DNA of 48,390 nucleotides from Acinetobacter sp. UBA3106 (GTDB lineage Bacteria > Pseudomonadota > Gammaproteobacteria > Pseudomonadales > Moraxellaceae). Shown piece by piece: positions 33,970-42,959 of this stretch (within the stretch, counting starts at the first letter, position 1; every line of letters begins with the position of its first letter). A model generated the notes under the pieces. The model searched no databases and was not told where the DNA came from. It worked only from the letters and a program-made list of their open reading frames with translations. The stretch is taken from NCBI GenBank assembly GCA_002365595.1, contig DFAM01000003.1, positions 27,382-75,771 on the forward strand. Reading direction: 5' to 3'. A program made the position numbers and the translations under genes.

Positions 33970-36864
33970 ATGACTGATTCTGCGCAAAATATTGCTACAA
34001 CCTACGATCCGACCGAGATCGAGAAAAAATGGTACCAAACCTGGGAAGAGCGCGGTTACTTCAAGCCGTCTGAAAAAGGCGAGTCTTTCTGTATCATGAT
34101 TCCGCCACCGAACGTCACTGGTAGCTTGCACATGGGTCATGGTTTTAACAATGCCATCATGGATGCTTTGACGCGTTTCAACCGTATGTCAGGTAAAAAT
34201 ACCTTATGGCAACCGGGTACTGACCACGCGGGTATTGCAACGCAAATGGTGGTAGAGCGTCAGTTGGGTGCACAAGGCATTAGCCGTCATGACCTAGGCC
34301 GTGAAAAGTTCATCGAAAAAGTCTGGGAATGGAAAGAGCAGTCTGGCGGTAACATTACCCGTCAAATCCGTCGCCTCGGTTCTTCGGTTGACTGGTCACG
34401 TGAACGCTTCACCATGGATGATGGTTTATCAAACGCAGTAAAAGAAGTGTTTGTTAAACTTCACGAAGAAGGTCTGATCTACCGCGGTAAACGCCTGGTT
34501 AACTGGGATCCAAAATTACAAACTGCCCTTTCTGACTTAGAAGTTGAGTCTGATAAAGAGGAAGCAGGTTCACTTTGGCACTTCAAATACTTCTTTGAAG
34601 ATAAGTCACTGCGTACCCACGATGGTAAAGATTACATCGTAGTTGCAACGACGCGTCCTGAAACATTGTTAGGTGATACAGCGGTTGCTGTTGCCCTTGA
34701 TGATGAACGCTATGCAGCACTCGTTGGCAAGAACATCATTCTTCCAATTACAGGTCGTGCTGTTCCGATCGTTAAAGACGAATATGTCGACAAAGAATTC
34801 GGTACCGGTTGTGTAAAAATCACGCCTGCACACGACTTCAATGACTATGAAGTGGGTAAACGCTGCGAATTGCCAATCATCAATATCTTCAACAAAAATG
34901 CTGAAGTGCTGGCTGAGTTTGAATATATTGAAAAAGCGGGCGAGCAAATTTCTAAAACCATTCCTGCGCCTAGTGAATATGTTGGTTTAGAGCGTTTTGA
35001 AGCACGTAAAAAGTTAGTTGAACAAGCTGAAAGCGAAGGCTGGTTAGACCAAATTCAACCCTATACGCTGAAGCCACCTCGCGGTGACCGTTCAGGCGTG
35101 ATCGTTGAGCCATTACTTACAGACCAATGGTATGTAAAAATTGCTCCGCTTGCGAAGCCAGCAATTGAAGCAGTTCAGGACGGTCGTATCAAGTTCGTTC
35201 CTGAGCAATATAGCAACATGTACATGGCGTGGATGAACAACATCCAGGACTGGTGTATCTCGCGTCAATTATGGTGGGGTCACCGTATCCCGGCTTGGTA
35301 CGATGCGGAAGGTAATGTGTACGTTGGTCGTGACGAAGCTGAAGTTCGTGCGAAAAACAACATCCCTGCTGACGTACAGTTAAACCAGGACGAAGACGTA
35401 CTGGATACATGGTTCTCTTCAGGTCTCTGGACATTCTCAACTTTAGGTTGGACTGGCGATGCCAAGAAAGATGCGGAAAACTATTTCTTAAATACTTTCC
35501 ACCCAACAGATGTGCTGGTGACAGGTTTTGACATCATCTTCTTCTGGGTAGCGCGTATGATCATGCTGACCATGCACTTCATGAAGAATGAAGATGGTAC
35601 GCCACAAGTGCCGTTTAAAACTGTGTACGTTCACGGTTTGGTACGTGATGGCGAAGGTCAGAAGATGTCTAAATCTAAAGGTAACGTACTTGACCCATTA
35701 GACTTGATTGACGGTGTAGATTTAGAAACTTTAGTACAAAAACGTACAACAGGTTTGATGAACCCGAAACAGGCGGCGAAGATTGAGAAATCGACTCGTA
35801 AAGAATTCCCTGAAGGCATTCAATCTTACGGTACAGATGCGGTTCGTTTCACCTTCTGTGCGCTTGCAAACACCGGTCGTGACATCAAGTTCGATATGAA
35901 GCGTGTTGAAGGCTACCGTAACTTTGCCAACAAAATCTGGAACGGTACACGTTTCGTGATGATGAACGTTGAAGGTCAAACTGTTGGTCAAACTGCACGT
36001 CCTGATCTTTGGGAATTGCCTGAACAGTGGATTGTTAGCCGTCTGCAAAAAGCGACTGCTGCAGTACAAACTGCATTTGCAACTTATCGTTTAGACTTGG
36101 CTGCACAAGCGATTTACGAATTCATCTGGAATGAATACTGTGACTGGTATGTTGAGTTAACCAAACCGGTTCTGAACGATGAAAATGTATCTGAAGAGCG
36201 TAAAGCTGAAGTACGTCGTGTATTGCTTGCGGTGATGGAAGCGTCTTTACGTCTTGCTCATCCGTTAATGCCGTACTTGACTGAAGAAATCTGGCAAACA
36301 CTTGCGCCGAAACTTGGTATCGCTGGCGAAACCATCATGCTTGCTCAGTACCCAACTGCTGATGAAGCGTTAATGAATGACCAAGCTGAAGCAGATATGC
36401 AATGGCTTCAAGGTTTGATTGGGGCAGTACGTAACATTCGTGGTGAAATGGGTCTAGGTAACGCTCGCTTGTTGCCTGTTCTTCTTCAAAACACGACTGA
36501 TGCTGAAAAAGCGCAGATCACACGTATTGAAGCGTTGTTTAAAGCATTGGCTAAAGTTGAAAGCATCACCTTCTTGGCGGATGGCGAGCAACCACCATTG
36601 TCTTCTTCATCTGTAGTCGGTCACGTATCTGTGTACGTTCCAATGAAGGGCTTAATTGATCCTAAAGCGGAATTGGGTCGTCTACAAAAAGACTTAGACA
36701 AAGTTCAAAAGCAACATGACCAAATTGCCACTAAACTTGGCAATGAAGGTTTTGTGGCAAAAGCACCTGCTGCTGTGGTCGAAGGCGAGAAAGTGAAACT
36801 TGCTGAGTTTGCTGATCAGTTAGCGAAGATTAAAGCAAATATGGAGCAGATTGCAGCGCTTTAA
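33970..36864 (+). CDS. valS: Valine--tRNA ligase
   Basis: ValRS charges tRNA-Val and edits misactivated threonine. The 964-residue class I enzyme shows the HIGH-type motif HMGH (about residues 54-57, in NVTGSLHMGHGFNNAIMD), the CP1 editing domain (TRPETLLGDTAVAV), the KMSKS motif near residue 565 (GQKMSKSKGNVLDP), an anticodon-binding domain, and the C-terminal coiled coil (about the last 70 residues). The start MTDSAQN is chosen from the position of the promoter; there is no strong ribosome binding site. A bidirectional hairpin terminates it. Confidence 0.97.
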   Translation: MTDSAQNIATTYDPTEIEKKWYQTWEERGYFKPSEKGESFCIMIPPPNVTGSLHMGHGFNNAIMDALTRFNRMSGKNTLWQPGTDHAGIATQMVVERQLGAQGISRHDLGREKFIEKVWEWKEQSGGNITRQIRRLGSSVDWSRERFTMDDGLSNAVKEVFVKLHEEGLIYRGKRLVNWDPKLQTALSDLEVESDKEEAGSLWHFKYFFEDKSLRTHDGKDYIVVATTRPETLLGDTAVAVALDDERYAALVGKNIILPITGRAVPIVKDEYVDKEFGTGCVKITPAHDFNDYEVGKRCELPIINIFNKNAEVLAEFEYIEKAGEQISKTIPAPSEYVGLERFEARKKLVEQAESEGWLDQIQPYTLKPPRGDRSGVIVEPLLTDQWYVKIAPLAKPAIEAVQDGRIKFVPEQYSNMYMAWMNNIQDWCISRQLWWGHRIPAWYDAEGNVYVGRDEAEVRAKNNIPADVQLNQDEDVLDTWFSSGLWTFSTLGWTGDAKKDAENYFLNTFHPTDVLVTGFDIIFFWVARMIMLTMHFMKNEDGTPQVPFKTVYVHGLVRDGEGQKMSKSKGNVLDPLDLIDGVDLETLVQKRTTGLMNPKQAAKIEKSTRKEFPEGIQSYGTDAVRFTFCALANTGRDIKFDMKRVEGYRNFANKIWNGTRFVMMNVEGQTVGQTARPDLWELPEQWIVSRLQKATAAVQTAFATYRLDLAAQAIYEFIWNEYCDWYVELTKPVLNDENVSEERKAEVRRVLLAVMEASLRLAHPLMPYLTEEIWQTLAPKLGIAGETIMLAQYPTADEALMNDQAEADMQWLQGLIGAVRNIRGEMGLGNARLLPVLLQNTTDAEKAQITRIEALFKALAKVESITFLADGEQPPLSSSSVVGHVSVYVPMKGLIDPKAELGRLQKDLDKVQKQHDQIATKLGNEGFVAKAPAAVVEGEKVKLAEFADQLAKIKANMEQIAAL

Positions 36865-36892
36865 TGTGTTGTTAGTTTGATCTATTTTTTGT

Positions 36893-36926
36893 ATAAAGGG
36901 CTGATTATTCAGTCCTTTATATTTTA
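36893..36926. terminator. Bidirectional hairpin between valS and the AT-rich gene
   Basis: ATAAAGGGCTGA (36893-36904) pairs with TCAGTCCTTTAT (36909-36920) around TTAT, with one G-T pair. It lies between convergent genes; T-rich sequence follows on the plus strand. Confidence 0.72.
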
Positions 36927-38096
36927 TTTGGTAAATCCTCTCATATCAACAAGATAAGGTGGAAATAAAATACCTACCCTTTTTGTTTCCTCATTAAAGC
37001 CTAATGTAGATGTTTCTAAAAGATGTTCTATGTGCTCTTTAATATTCTCATTTAATTTACTTAAAATATAATTTATAAAATTTTTCACAATTTCATATTC
37101 ACCATGAATTGATTGAATATTCATAGTCCGAATAGATACACCTATACTTTTTTCCCAAAAATCTTCATATTGATCAAAAATAGGCATTTTTTTATCAAAA
37201 TATACATTTCCAAATGCCTGCTTATTGATATTTACGTTACCATGAAGCAGATCATTTCTTTCATTCATCAAAGTATGAAACCTTTTACACTCCTCTGTTG
37301 TATAATCAACATTAGATGAAAATCCATTACAATTTAAATGCAATGATTGAACTCTAATATCTATAGGCTGTCTAAGAGTAGTTTGATAGAGTCTGTCATT
37401 TGATTTAATTTCAGGCTTAGCTAATATAAATAATAAGAAATTTACAAAAGATTCTGCCATAACAGGCAACATAGCTCTTAAACCAAAGACTTGCCCAACT
37501 GCAAAATCATATTTTTGAAGTGTTTGTGTCCATTTTTCTTTAACTTCCTCAAACTCCAATTGATTTTGAGTGATCTTTAAATCTATACGATCTTGCTCTA
37601 AGTTTAAATTCAGCTCATTTAACTTTATAAAACTTTGTTCAATCGTAGACTTAATACGATAATACGGATTAATAAATTCAGTCCATTTTTCCAATGACTT
37701 TTTAGTTATAGATATACCTTGTCCATAATTTTTAAAATCTCCTTTGATTTGGCTAATGAAGTCGAACTTATTTAGTCCTAACTCGATAACTTCACCACTA
37801 ACATGTATTTCTGTTCTGAAATTATGTCCTTGAATATGAACTAGTCCTTTAGGGGAATCTAACATCCAATCCCAATGAATTAAATTATCTGAATCATCAT
37901 TTTTTAATATTGTTAAAATTCCATTGGGATCACCATATTTTGCTGATAAATAGCAAAATAAATCAATTGGTTTGATCTCATTTGTGATTTCCCAAATTTC
38001 GCCTTTTTTTGAACTATTATTTAATTTTCTTTTATCTAATAATTCTACAATGTCTAAAGGATTAAATTCTTGTAATTCCAAGAAAAAATTTTCCAT
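36924..38096 (-). CDS. Unknown AT-rich gene with HEPN-like motif
   Basis: I do not recognise this 390-residue protein as a named family. It has an N-terminal domain of about 140 residues with mixed beta strands, then a long helical and charged region (about 145-200, rich in Leu, Glu, Gln, Lys, coiled-coil-like), and a C-terminal helical domain. That last domain contains ERNDLLHGNVN, in which R280 and H285 fit the Rx4-6H signature of HEPN ribonuclease domains. No transmembrane helix is clear. Its codons are visibly more AT-rich than the flanking core genes, which suggests acquisition by transfer. It is a lone gene, opposite to valS. A defence role such as abortive infection is inference only. 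Confidence 0.7.
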   Translation of the reverse strand: MENFFLELQEFNPLDIVELLDKRKLNNSSKKGEIWEITNEIKPIDLFCYLSAKYGDPNGILTILKNDDSDNLIHWDWMLDSPKGLVHIQGHNFRTEIHVSGEVIELGLNKFDFISQIKGDFKNYGQGISITKKSLEKWTEFINPYYRIKSTIEQSFIKLNELNLNLEQDRIDLKITQNQLEFEEVKEKWTQTLQKYDFAVGQVFGLRAMLPVMAESFVNFLLFILAKPEIKSNDRLYQTTLRQPIDIRVQSLHLNCNGFSSNVDYTTEECKRFHTLMNERNDLLHGNVNINKQAFGNVYFDKKMPIFDQYEDFWEKSIGVSIRTMNIQSIHGEYEIVKNFINYILSKLNENIKEHIEHLLETSTLGFNEETKRVGILFPPYLVDMRGFTK

Positions 38097-38196
38097 TTAA
38101 TTATCCAAATAACATAACTCCTTGTGATAATACATTTTTCTATTATTTATCAAAAGGCTAGACCGTCACTTAAAGATAATTTTTTTCATAGTTCAA

Positions 38197-38230
38197 ACCC
38201 TCACCCCAGCCCTCTCCCATAGGGAGAAGG
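38197..38230 (+). repeat. GC-rich repeat A (plus orientation)
   Basis: ACCCTCACCCCAGCCCTCTC starts the copy, which ends CATAGGGAGAAGG. It contains an internal hairpin CTCCC-ATA-GGGAG. It is one of four related copies in 640 bp and forms an inverted pair with copy B. Confidence 0.8.
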
Positions 38231-38272
38231 AGCGTCATTTGATTTTATACCTGCATCAATTTTATAACAAAG

Positions 38273-38307
38273 TTCCCTCTCCTTTTAGGAGAAGGTTAGG
38301 GAGAGGT
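38273..38307 (-). repeat. GC-rich repeat B (inverse orientation)
   Basis: Its reverse complement reads ACCTCTCCCTAACCTTCTCC and so matches copies A and C in layout. The stop codon TAA of the DUF559 gene (38296-38298) lies within it, so the last residues of that protein are encoded by the repeat. Its hairpin could end transcription. Confidence 0.8.
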
Positions 38308-38664
38308 ATTTTTCAATTCAGTACACACTTTCCATAACTGTTCCAACACTACATCCGTCCGCCCCAACAAATCATGATTGCAATAACGTACCACCGTTAA
38401 ACCCAAAGCCTCTAAAAACTTTGTACGCTCAGCATCGTATTCAATCACATCATCCATTCCATGCTGACAGCCATCCAACTCAACAACCAAACCAATTTCA
38501 TGGCAGTAAAAATCCACAATATACGGCGCAATCACATGCTGACGACGGAATTTAAGCCCCATAAAACGCTTAGCACGTAGCAGTTGCCACATGAAAGCTT
38601 CTGCATCGGTGGCAGTGTGGCGCATGGATTTGGCGAATTCTAATAATTGGGGATCTATTTTCAT
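38296..38664 (-). CDS. DUF559 protein, Vsr-like PD-(D/E)XK nuclease fold
   Basis: The 122-residue protein matches the DUF559 family, small relatives of the very-short-patch-repair endonuclease. Conserved elements are AEAFMWQLLRAKRFMGLKFRRQH at the start (helix plus basic loop), IVDFYC (D51) and VELDGCQH (E62, D64, with H68), which give the PD-(D/E)XK-type acidic residues, and a last block LGLTVVRYCNHDL. ATG 38664 is the likely start, giving MKIDPQLLEF. A longer reading from 38715 would translate the adjacent repeat (PSPYGRGLGRGE), which is not part of the family. The ribosome binding site GGGGA and the stop both derive from flanking repeats. The function is unproven. Confidence 0.85.
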   Translation of the reverse strand: MKIDPQLLEFAKSMRHTATDAEAFMWQLLRAKRFMGLKFRRQHVIAPYIVDFYCHEIGLVVELDGCQHGMDDVIEYDAERTKFLEALGLTVVRYCNHDLLGRTDVVLEQLWKVCTELKNTSP

Positions 38665-38672
38665 TGTTATTT

Positions 38673-38709
38673 CCCCTCTCCCTAGCCCTCTCCCATAGGG
38701 AGAGGGAAC
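38673..38709 (+). repeat. GC-rich repeat C (plus orientation)
   Basis: The copy starts CCCCTCTCCCTAGCCCTC and ends with a CTCTCCC-ATA-GGGAGAGG hairpin. It begins nine bases upstream of the DUF559 start codon and supplies its ribosome binding site on the minus strand. Confidence 0.82.
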
Positions 38710-38795
38710 TTTCATTGTGAATCTAATTCTTATTATTAAATTTTATACCAATTACTATAACCAAATTTACATCTTAAATCTGATATGTAATGGAT

Positions 38796-38830
38796 TCCCC
38801 TCTCCTTCCAGGAGAGGGTCAGGGAGAGGT
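38796..38830 (-). repeat. GC-rich repeat D (inverse orientation)
   Basis: The reverse complement reads ACCTCTCCCTGACCCTCTCC, in the same orientation as copy B. It contains the hairpin CTCTCCTTCCAGGAGAG. It ends 13 bases before the stop of the J-domain gene and forms an inverted pair with copy C. Confidence 0.82.
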
Positions 38831-38842
38831 GATTTTTTTAAA

Positions 38843-39871
38843 TTACAAAAACCCATTCTCCATCAACATCTCCACCCCACTCACCTTTCTCATATACTTC
38901 AAGCGTTCCTTTTCACCTTTTAGTTGCTTTTTCATCGCTGAAGTATCAGCATCCACCTGCTTATATAAATCTGTAATTTTGACCTTGCCTGTCCATGTTT
39001 TTCTATTCCAGTTCAGCAATTGAATAATTTCTTCTATCTGCTCATCTAATTTTTGACTTTGTAGATCTAAAGCCAGTTGATAAAACTTCATCTGCTCAGT
39101 ACTTAAACTTTTTTGTGAAGCGCCCCGATTCTGCTCAATCTGGATTTGCAGTTTCAGCAGATAAAATAAATCCTGCGCTGCATAGGCCTCATTCGCCCGT
39201 TGCAATAACTCGGTCTTTTCAACTTTCTTGGTTTCATCCGGTTCACGGTCAGGATGAATGGTCGCAGCAATTTTTAAGTACATGGTTTTCAACGACTGCT
39301 CGGCCAGCTTTGACGCTTGCTCCAGTTTTTCCTGCTGGCGTTTAAGCTTGGCTTGCTCGCGTGCCTGACTATACTTTTCGCTATCCCACTCTTCAAAATC
39401 GTCAGAGGCCATCTGATCTGAATTATTTTCTTCATCAAAAAATAAATCTATATCCTCTGCGCTTTGCTTTTTATTTTTTCTGGCTTGAGTGTATTCAATA
39501 TGCTGTTGATAGTAATTGTAAATCTCATCCACGATCTGGGCCTGTTGCCCTGATAAAGATTGAGAGTCTTTTAAGTAAGCTGCAAGATACTGGATTTTGA
39601 CATCCAGCTGGGTCGCCTCTGCCTTGGAAAACGCTGCCTCATGCAAATGCTTCCATAATTGTTCCAGTTGCTGAAACAACACCGCATGTAATTCATGATA
39701 GACCGGCATCAAGGTCTGACGGGTATATTGCTGAATTTCTTCCTGCGCCTGCTGCCACTGCTTCAGTTCAAGCTGCTGCTGTTCAATTTTATCAATCAGA
39801 CGGTTCAGCTTTTTTTGCTGCGGCGAAAGCTCGGCATCGGGCTGAACAGTAGTTTTCAAATCGAAAGACAT
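38843..39871 (-). CDS. J-domain protein (DnaJ-like)
   Basis: The 342-residue cytoplasmic protein is charged and mainly helical, with a long Gln-rich coiled region at residues 15-50, an acidic patch near residues 140-165, and a J-domain-like segment near 185-240. That segment contains the HPD tripeptide (residues 206-208, in IAATIHPDRE), which in J-proteins stimulates Hsp70 ATPase. Placing the J-domain in the middle rather than at the N terminus is unusual for DnaJ, so a specialised co-chaperone is likely. Partner and client are unknown. It has no visible ribosome binding site. Confidence 0.8.
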   Translation of the reverse strand: MSFDLKTTVQPDAELSPQQKKLNRLIDKIEQQQLELKQWQQAQEEIQQYTRQTLMPVYHELHAVLFQQLEQLWKHLHEAAFSKAEATQLDVKIQYLAAYLKDSQSLSGQQAQIVDEIYNYYQQHIEYTQARKNKKQSAEDIDLFFDEENNSDQMASDDFEEWDSEKYSQAREQAKLKRQQEKLEQASKLAEQSLKTMYLKIAATIHPDREPDETKKVEKTELLQRANEAYAAQDLFYLLKLQIQIEQNRGASQKSLSTEQMKFYQLALDLQSQKLDEQIEEIIQLLNWNRKTWTGKVKITDLYKQVDADTSAMKKQLKGEKERLKYMRKVSGVEMLMENGFL

Positions 39872-40192
39872 AGTAGAAAAAAGACAAAAGAAAAATTATA
39901 GCTGATTTCTATCCAAGACTTTATGTCTCTCGGTAAGCGTTTTTCTTGGTCAATAACACTTCAGATCTATTGAGCTAAAGCAGCCACTGTACCTATAACA
40001 TTAGTGGGCAATTTCACGTTCAAACCGGCAGCAAGTTTAGATAAAATTCTGAATTGATCTTTTTAATTTAACTTTTTATTTTTCTGTAGTTTAACTTGTC
40101 ATCATCCCGCATATAAATTGCTACACAACTCTACAGCTCTATTTTGCTAAAACTTGCTAAATTCCTTAATAACAAAGAGAAAAGGAAACTAA
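39872..40192. other. Gap between divergent J-domain and DUF421 genes
   Basis: No open frame of note is seen in these 321 bases. Promoters for both flanking genes must lie here. On the plus strand TTTAAC and TATAAA are spaced by 16 bp near 40090-40120, a weak candidate for the DUF421 gene. Its ribosome binding site is AAAGGAAA just before the ATG. Confidence 0.4.
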
Positions 40193-40870
40193 ATGGATTT
40201 ATCGGATATTTTTATCTATGACACCAGCTTGGCCCTTGCCGGTGAAATTCTGATTCGCTGTGTCATTATGTATTTAATGATTATCCTGTTTTTGCGTCTG
40301 ACGGGAAAACGCGGTGTACGTCAGCTCTCGATCTTTGAAGTCGCGATTATTCTGGCCTTGGGGTCGATTGCCGGTGACCCGATGTTTACTGACGATATTC
40401 CGCTGATTCAGGCCGTGATTGTCATGTCCGTGATTACGGTCATGTATCGCCTCACTACCTGGCTAATGATGAAATATCAATGGTTTGAAGACTTACTTGA
40501 AGGTAAGGCACTGTATATTGTAGAAGAAGGCGAACTGGTACTGGATAAAATCAAAAAAGGTTCCATGTCACATGATGAATTCTTTGCCGAAATGCGCCAG
40601 CAAAATACTGAACATCTGGGGCAAATCAGAACCGCTTTACTGGAAACAGATGGAACTTTCAGTATCCTGTTTTATCCGAATAATCAGGTGAAATACGGTT
40701 TGCCGCTATTTCCCAAAGCCTGTCATATCGTCACAGAGGTTCAACCCGATGTGCTTTATGCCTGTATTTATTGTGGCAATACTCGAACGCTTTCTCATGC
40801 CAAACAGCAATGTGAGCGCTGTGACGACTGCGACTGGACCGTAGCCATCAACACTACCCGCATTGGTTAA
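40193..40870 (+). CDS. DUF421 (YetF-type) membrane protein with C-terminal Cys cluster
   Basis: The 225-residue protein has three N-terminal transmembrane helices (about residues 12-95) and a cytoplasmic DUF421 domain with LTGKRGVRQLSIFEV and SMSHDEFFAEMRQQ. Its last 40 residues include CIYCG and CERCDDCDW, a zinc-ribbon-like set of cysteines that Bacillus YetF and YdfS lack, as I recall. In Bacillus related proteins affect spore-related envelope functions, but no role is known in this genus. It is monocistronic and divergent from the J-domain gene. Confidence 0.85.
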   Translation: MDLSDIFIYDTSLALAGEILIRCVIMYLMIILFLRLTGKRGVRQLSIFEVAIILALGSIAGDPMFTDDIPLIQAVIVMSVITVMYRLTTWLMMKYQWFEDLLEGKALYIVEEGELVLDKIKKGSMSHDEFFAEMRQQNTEHLGQIRTALLETDGTFSILFYPNNQVKYGLPLFPKACHIVTEVQPDVLYACIYCGNTRTLSHAKQQCERCDDCDWTVAINTTRIG

Positions 40871-41196
40871 GGGTTAAAAATAGAGATCATTACTTACTTC
40901 GAAGTCTTGGTAATGCGGCTTTATTAGACTTTAGTCCACCTCGTCTCCTTGAAAAAAAGTTTTGGAATAAACTGTGCTTTCTAATAACAGCTCACAGCAA
41001 AAAAATAGTTATTTCATAATCATTTATTAGTAACAAAACCGTAAAAAAATTTGCTTGAGCAATCCTTCATAACTCGCTTAAGATGAAATCTGATGTATTT
41101 ATATACAGTAAAGAAAACATCTTTTGCATAAGAAATGAGTCGCTTTTACAGGCAACTTAGCACTTGATGATAATGATATAAAAAGGAGTTTTATAC
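40871..41196 (+). promoter_or_regulatory. Gap upstream of the Glt operon
   Basis: No coding frame is seen in these 326 bases. TTGAGC and TAAGAT, spaced by 18 bp near 41052-41081, form a plausible sigma-70 promoter for the Glt operon. The leader ends in AAAGGAG before the gltI ATG. ACTTCGAAGT near 40899 is a short palindrome that could be a regulator site. Confidence 0.4.
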
Positions 41197-42144
41197 ATGA
41201 CACATAAACGCAGTATTACTTCCCTACTTTGTGCAAGCGCGCTCATGCTTGGCCTGAGTGCTTGTAGTGACAATAAAGCTCCAGCTTCCGGTGAAAAAGC
41301 CGCTGGTACAAATGATGCAAGCGCGTCAGGTACACTCGACAAGATTAAAAAATCAGGCACGATTGTTCTTGGATATCGTGACTCCTCTATTCCTTTCTCC
41401 TATATTGCCGACAACCCGAATCAGCCGGTCGGTTATGCACACGATTTAGAGTTAAAAGTTGTAGATGCGGTGAAGCAGAAACTGAATATGCCGGATTTAA
41501 AAATTCGTTATAACCTGGTGACCAGTCAAAACCGTATTCCTCTGGTGTCAAACGGTACGGTAGACCTGGAATGTGGTTCGACCACCAACAACAAAGAACG
41601 CCAGCAACAGGTCGATTTCTCGGTCGGTTTCTTTGAAGTAGGTTCTCGCCTGCTTACCGCTAAAGATTCCGGCATCAAAGATTTTGCCGACTTAAAAGGT
41701 AAAAAACTGGTGACTACGGCGGGTACCACTTCGGAGCGTTATATCCGTCAGCATCAGCAAGAATGGGGTATTGGTGAAATCATTTCTGCCAAAGACCATG
41801 CGGAATCTTTCCTGATGCTGCAAAACGGTCGTGCCGCTGCCTTTATGATGGATGACATCCTGCTTGCCGGTGAAAAATCCAAAGCCGCCGATCCGAATAA
41901 ATGGGTAATTGTCGGAACTGCGCCAATTCACGAAATTTATGGCTGTATGCTGCGTAAAGGTGATACCGGCTTTAAACAGGTGGTGGATGATGCCATTAAA
42001 GCCACATACAGCTCTGGTGAAATTAACAAGATGTACGAAAAATGGTTCCAGCAGCCAATTCCACCAAAAAATATCAATCTGGACTTCAAAATGTCTGATC
42101 AGTTGAAAGCGTTAATTAGCAATCCGCATGATCGTGACCAATAA
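41197..42144 (+). CDS. gltI: Glutamate/aspartate ABC transporter substrate-binding lipoprotein
   Basis: This is the periplasmic binding component of a polar amino acid (GltIJKL) ABC importer. The 315-residue precursor has a signal peptide ending in LGLSAC (C23), which suggests lipid anchoring, unlike the soluble E. coli GltI. The solute-binding family 3 features are present: IVLGYRDSSIPFSY, DLECGSTTNNKER, TTAGTTSERYI and MMDDILLAGE. Specificity for glutamate and aspartate is inferred from gene order and from similarity to GltI. A good AAAGGAG site precedes the ATG, and the permease genes follow after 71 bp. Confidence 0.9.
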   Translation: MTHKRSITSLLCASALMLGLSACSDNKAPASGEKAAGTNDASASGTLDKIKKSGTIVLGYRDSSIPFSYIADNPNQPVGYAHDLELKVVDAVKQKLNMPDLKIRYNLVTSQNRIPLVSNGTVDLECGSTTNNKERQQQVDFSVGFFEVGSRLLTAKDSGIKDFADLKGKKLVTTAGTTSERYIRQHQQEWGIGEIISAKDHAESFLMLQNGRAAAFMMDDILLAGEKSKAADPNKWVIVGTAPIHEIYGCMLRKGDTGFKQVVDDAIKATYSSGEINKMYEKWFQQPIPPKNINLDFKMSDQLKALISNPHDRDQ

Positions 42145-42215
42145 GCATTAAAAAAATAACTTTATACTTCAGGCAGAAAAAGGATCTTTTTGCCTGATTC
42201 TACTCAGGAGTTACT

Positions 42216-42959
42216 ATGAATTATAGTTGGAACTGGGGAGTTTTATTTCAGTCCACCGGGGTGGGCGACACGACCTATCTAAACTGGATTATAACCGGTC
42301 TGGGCTGGTTGCTGGTCATTGCCGTAGTGGCTTGGAGCATTGCCCTGGTTTTGGGCAGTATTCTGGGCATCATGCGCACCTTGCCCAGTAAAACAGCACG
42401 CGGTATAGGCACTGCTTATGTGACGCTATTTCGTAATGTCCCTCTGCTCATTCAATTGTTTATCTGGTTCTATGTGGTTCCCAATTTCTTGCCGACTCCC
42501 ATCAAGTTATGGTGGATGAATGACTTGGGCGCAAATACCACGGCACTTATTTCAGCCAGTGTAGGTTTGGGCTTATTTACCGCTGCGCGAGTGTGTGAAC
42601 AGGTACGTACCGGGATTGAAGCCTTGCCAGTTGGTCAGGTCAATGCCGGTTATGCCATGGGCTTTAGCACCCGCCAGTTATATCGCTACGTGATTTTGCC
42701 GCAATCGTTCCGCACTATTTTGCCGCCACTCAGTTCAGAGCTGACCAACTGTGTGAAGAATACTTCGATTGCCTCACTAGTCGGTGTAGCAGAAATTATT
42801 TCCCAGATGAAAACCATCAGTGAATATACCCAGAACACCATCGAAATTTATACCTACGTGACCATCATCTTCATCGTGATTAACTTTTGTTTAATTCAGG
42901 CAATGAATATGCTGGAAAAACGCTTACGTGTTCCCGGTCTGATTGCAGGAGATAAATAA
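42216..42959 (+). CDS. gltJ: Amino acid ABC transporter permease GltJ
   Basis: The 247-residue inner-membrane permease has five to six hydrophobic helices and the His/Glu/Gln-type polar amino acid permease signature (AGYAMGFSTRQLYRYVILPQ near residues 145-165), which contains the EAA-like loop that contacts the ATPase. RNVPLLIQLFIWFY is another family block. It pairs with GltK to form the heterodimeric channel. Its stop TAA overlaps the GltK ATG (TAATGG), so translation is coupled. Confidence 0.93.
   Translation: MNYSWNWGVLFQSTGVGDTTYLNWIITGLGWLLVIAVVAWSIALVLGSILGIMRTLPSKTARGIGTAYVTLFRNVPLLIQLFIWFYVVPNFLPTPIKLWWMNDLGANTTALISASVGLGLFTAARVCEQVRTGIEALPVGQVNAGYAMGFSTRQLYRYVILPQSFRTILPPLSSELTNCVKNTSIASLVGVAEIISQMKTISEYTQNTIEIYTYVTIIFIVINFCLIQAMNMLEKRLRVPGLIAGDK

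Noticed and set aside
38197..38830. Four similar repeats considered as a CRISPR array
   Set aside because: The copies alternate in orientation, differ in sequence, have uneven spacing with a gene between, and no cas gene is nearby.
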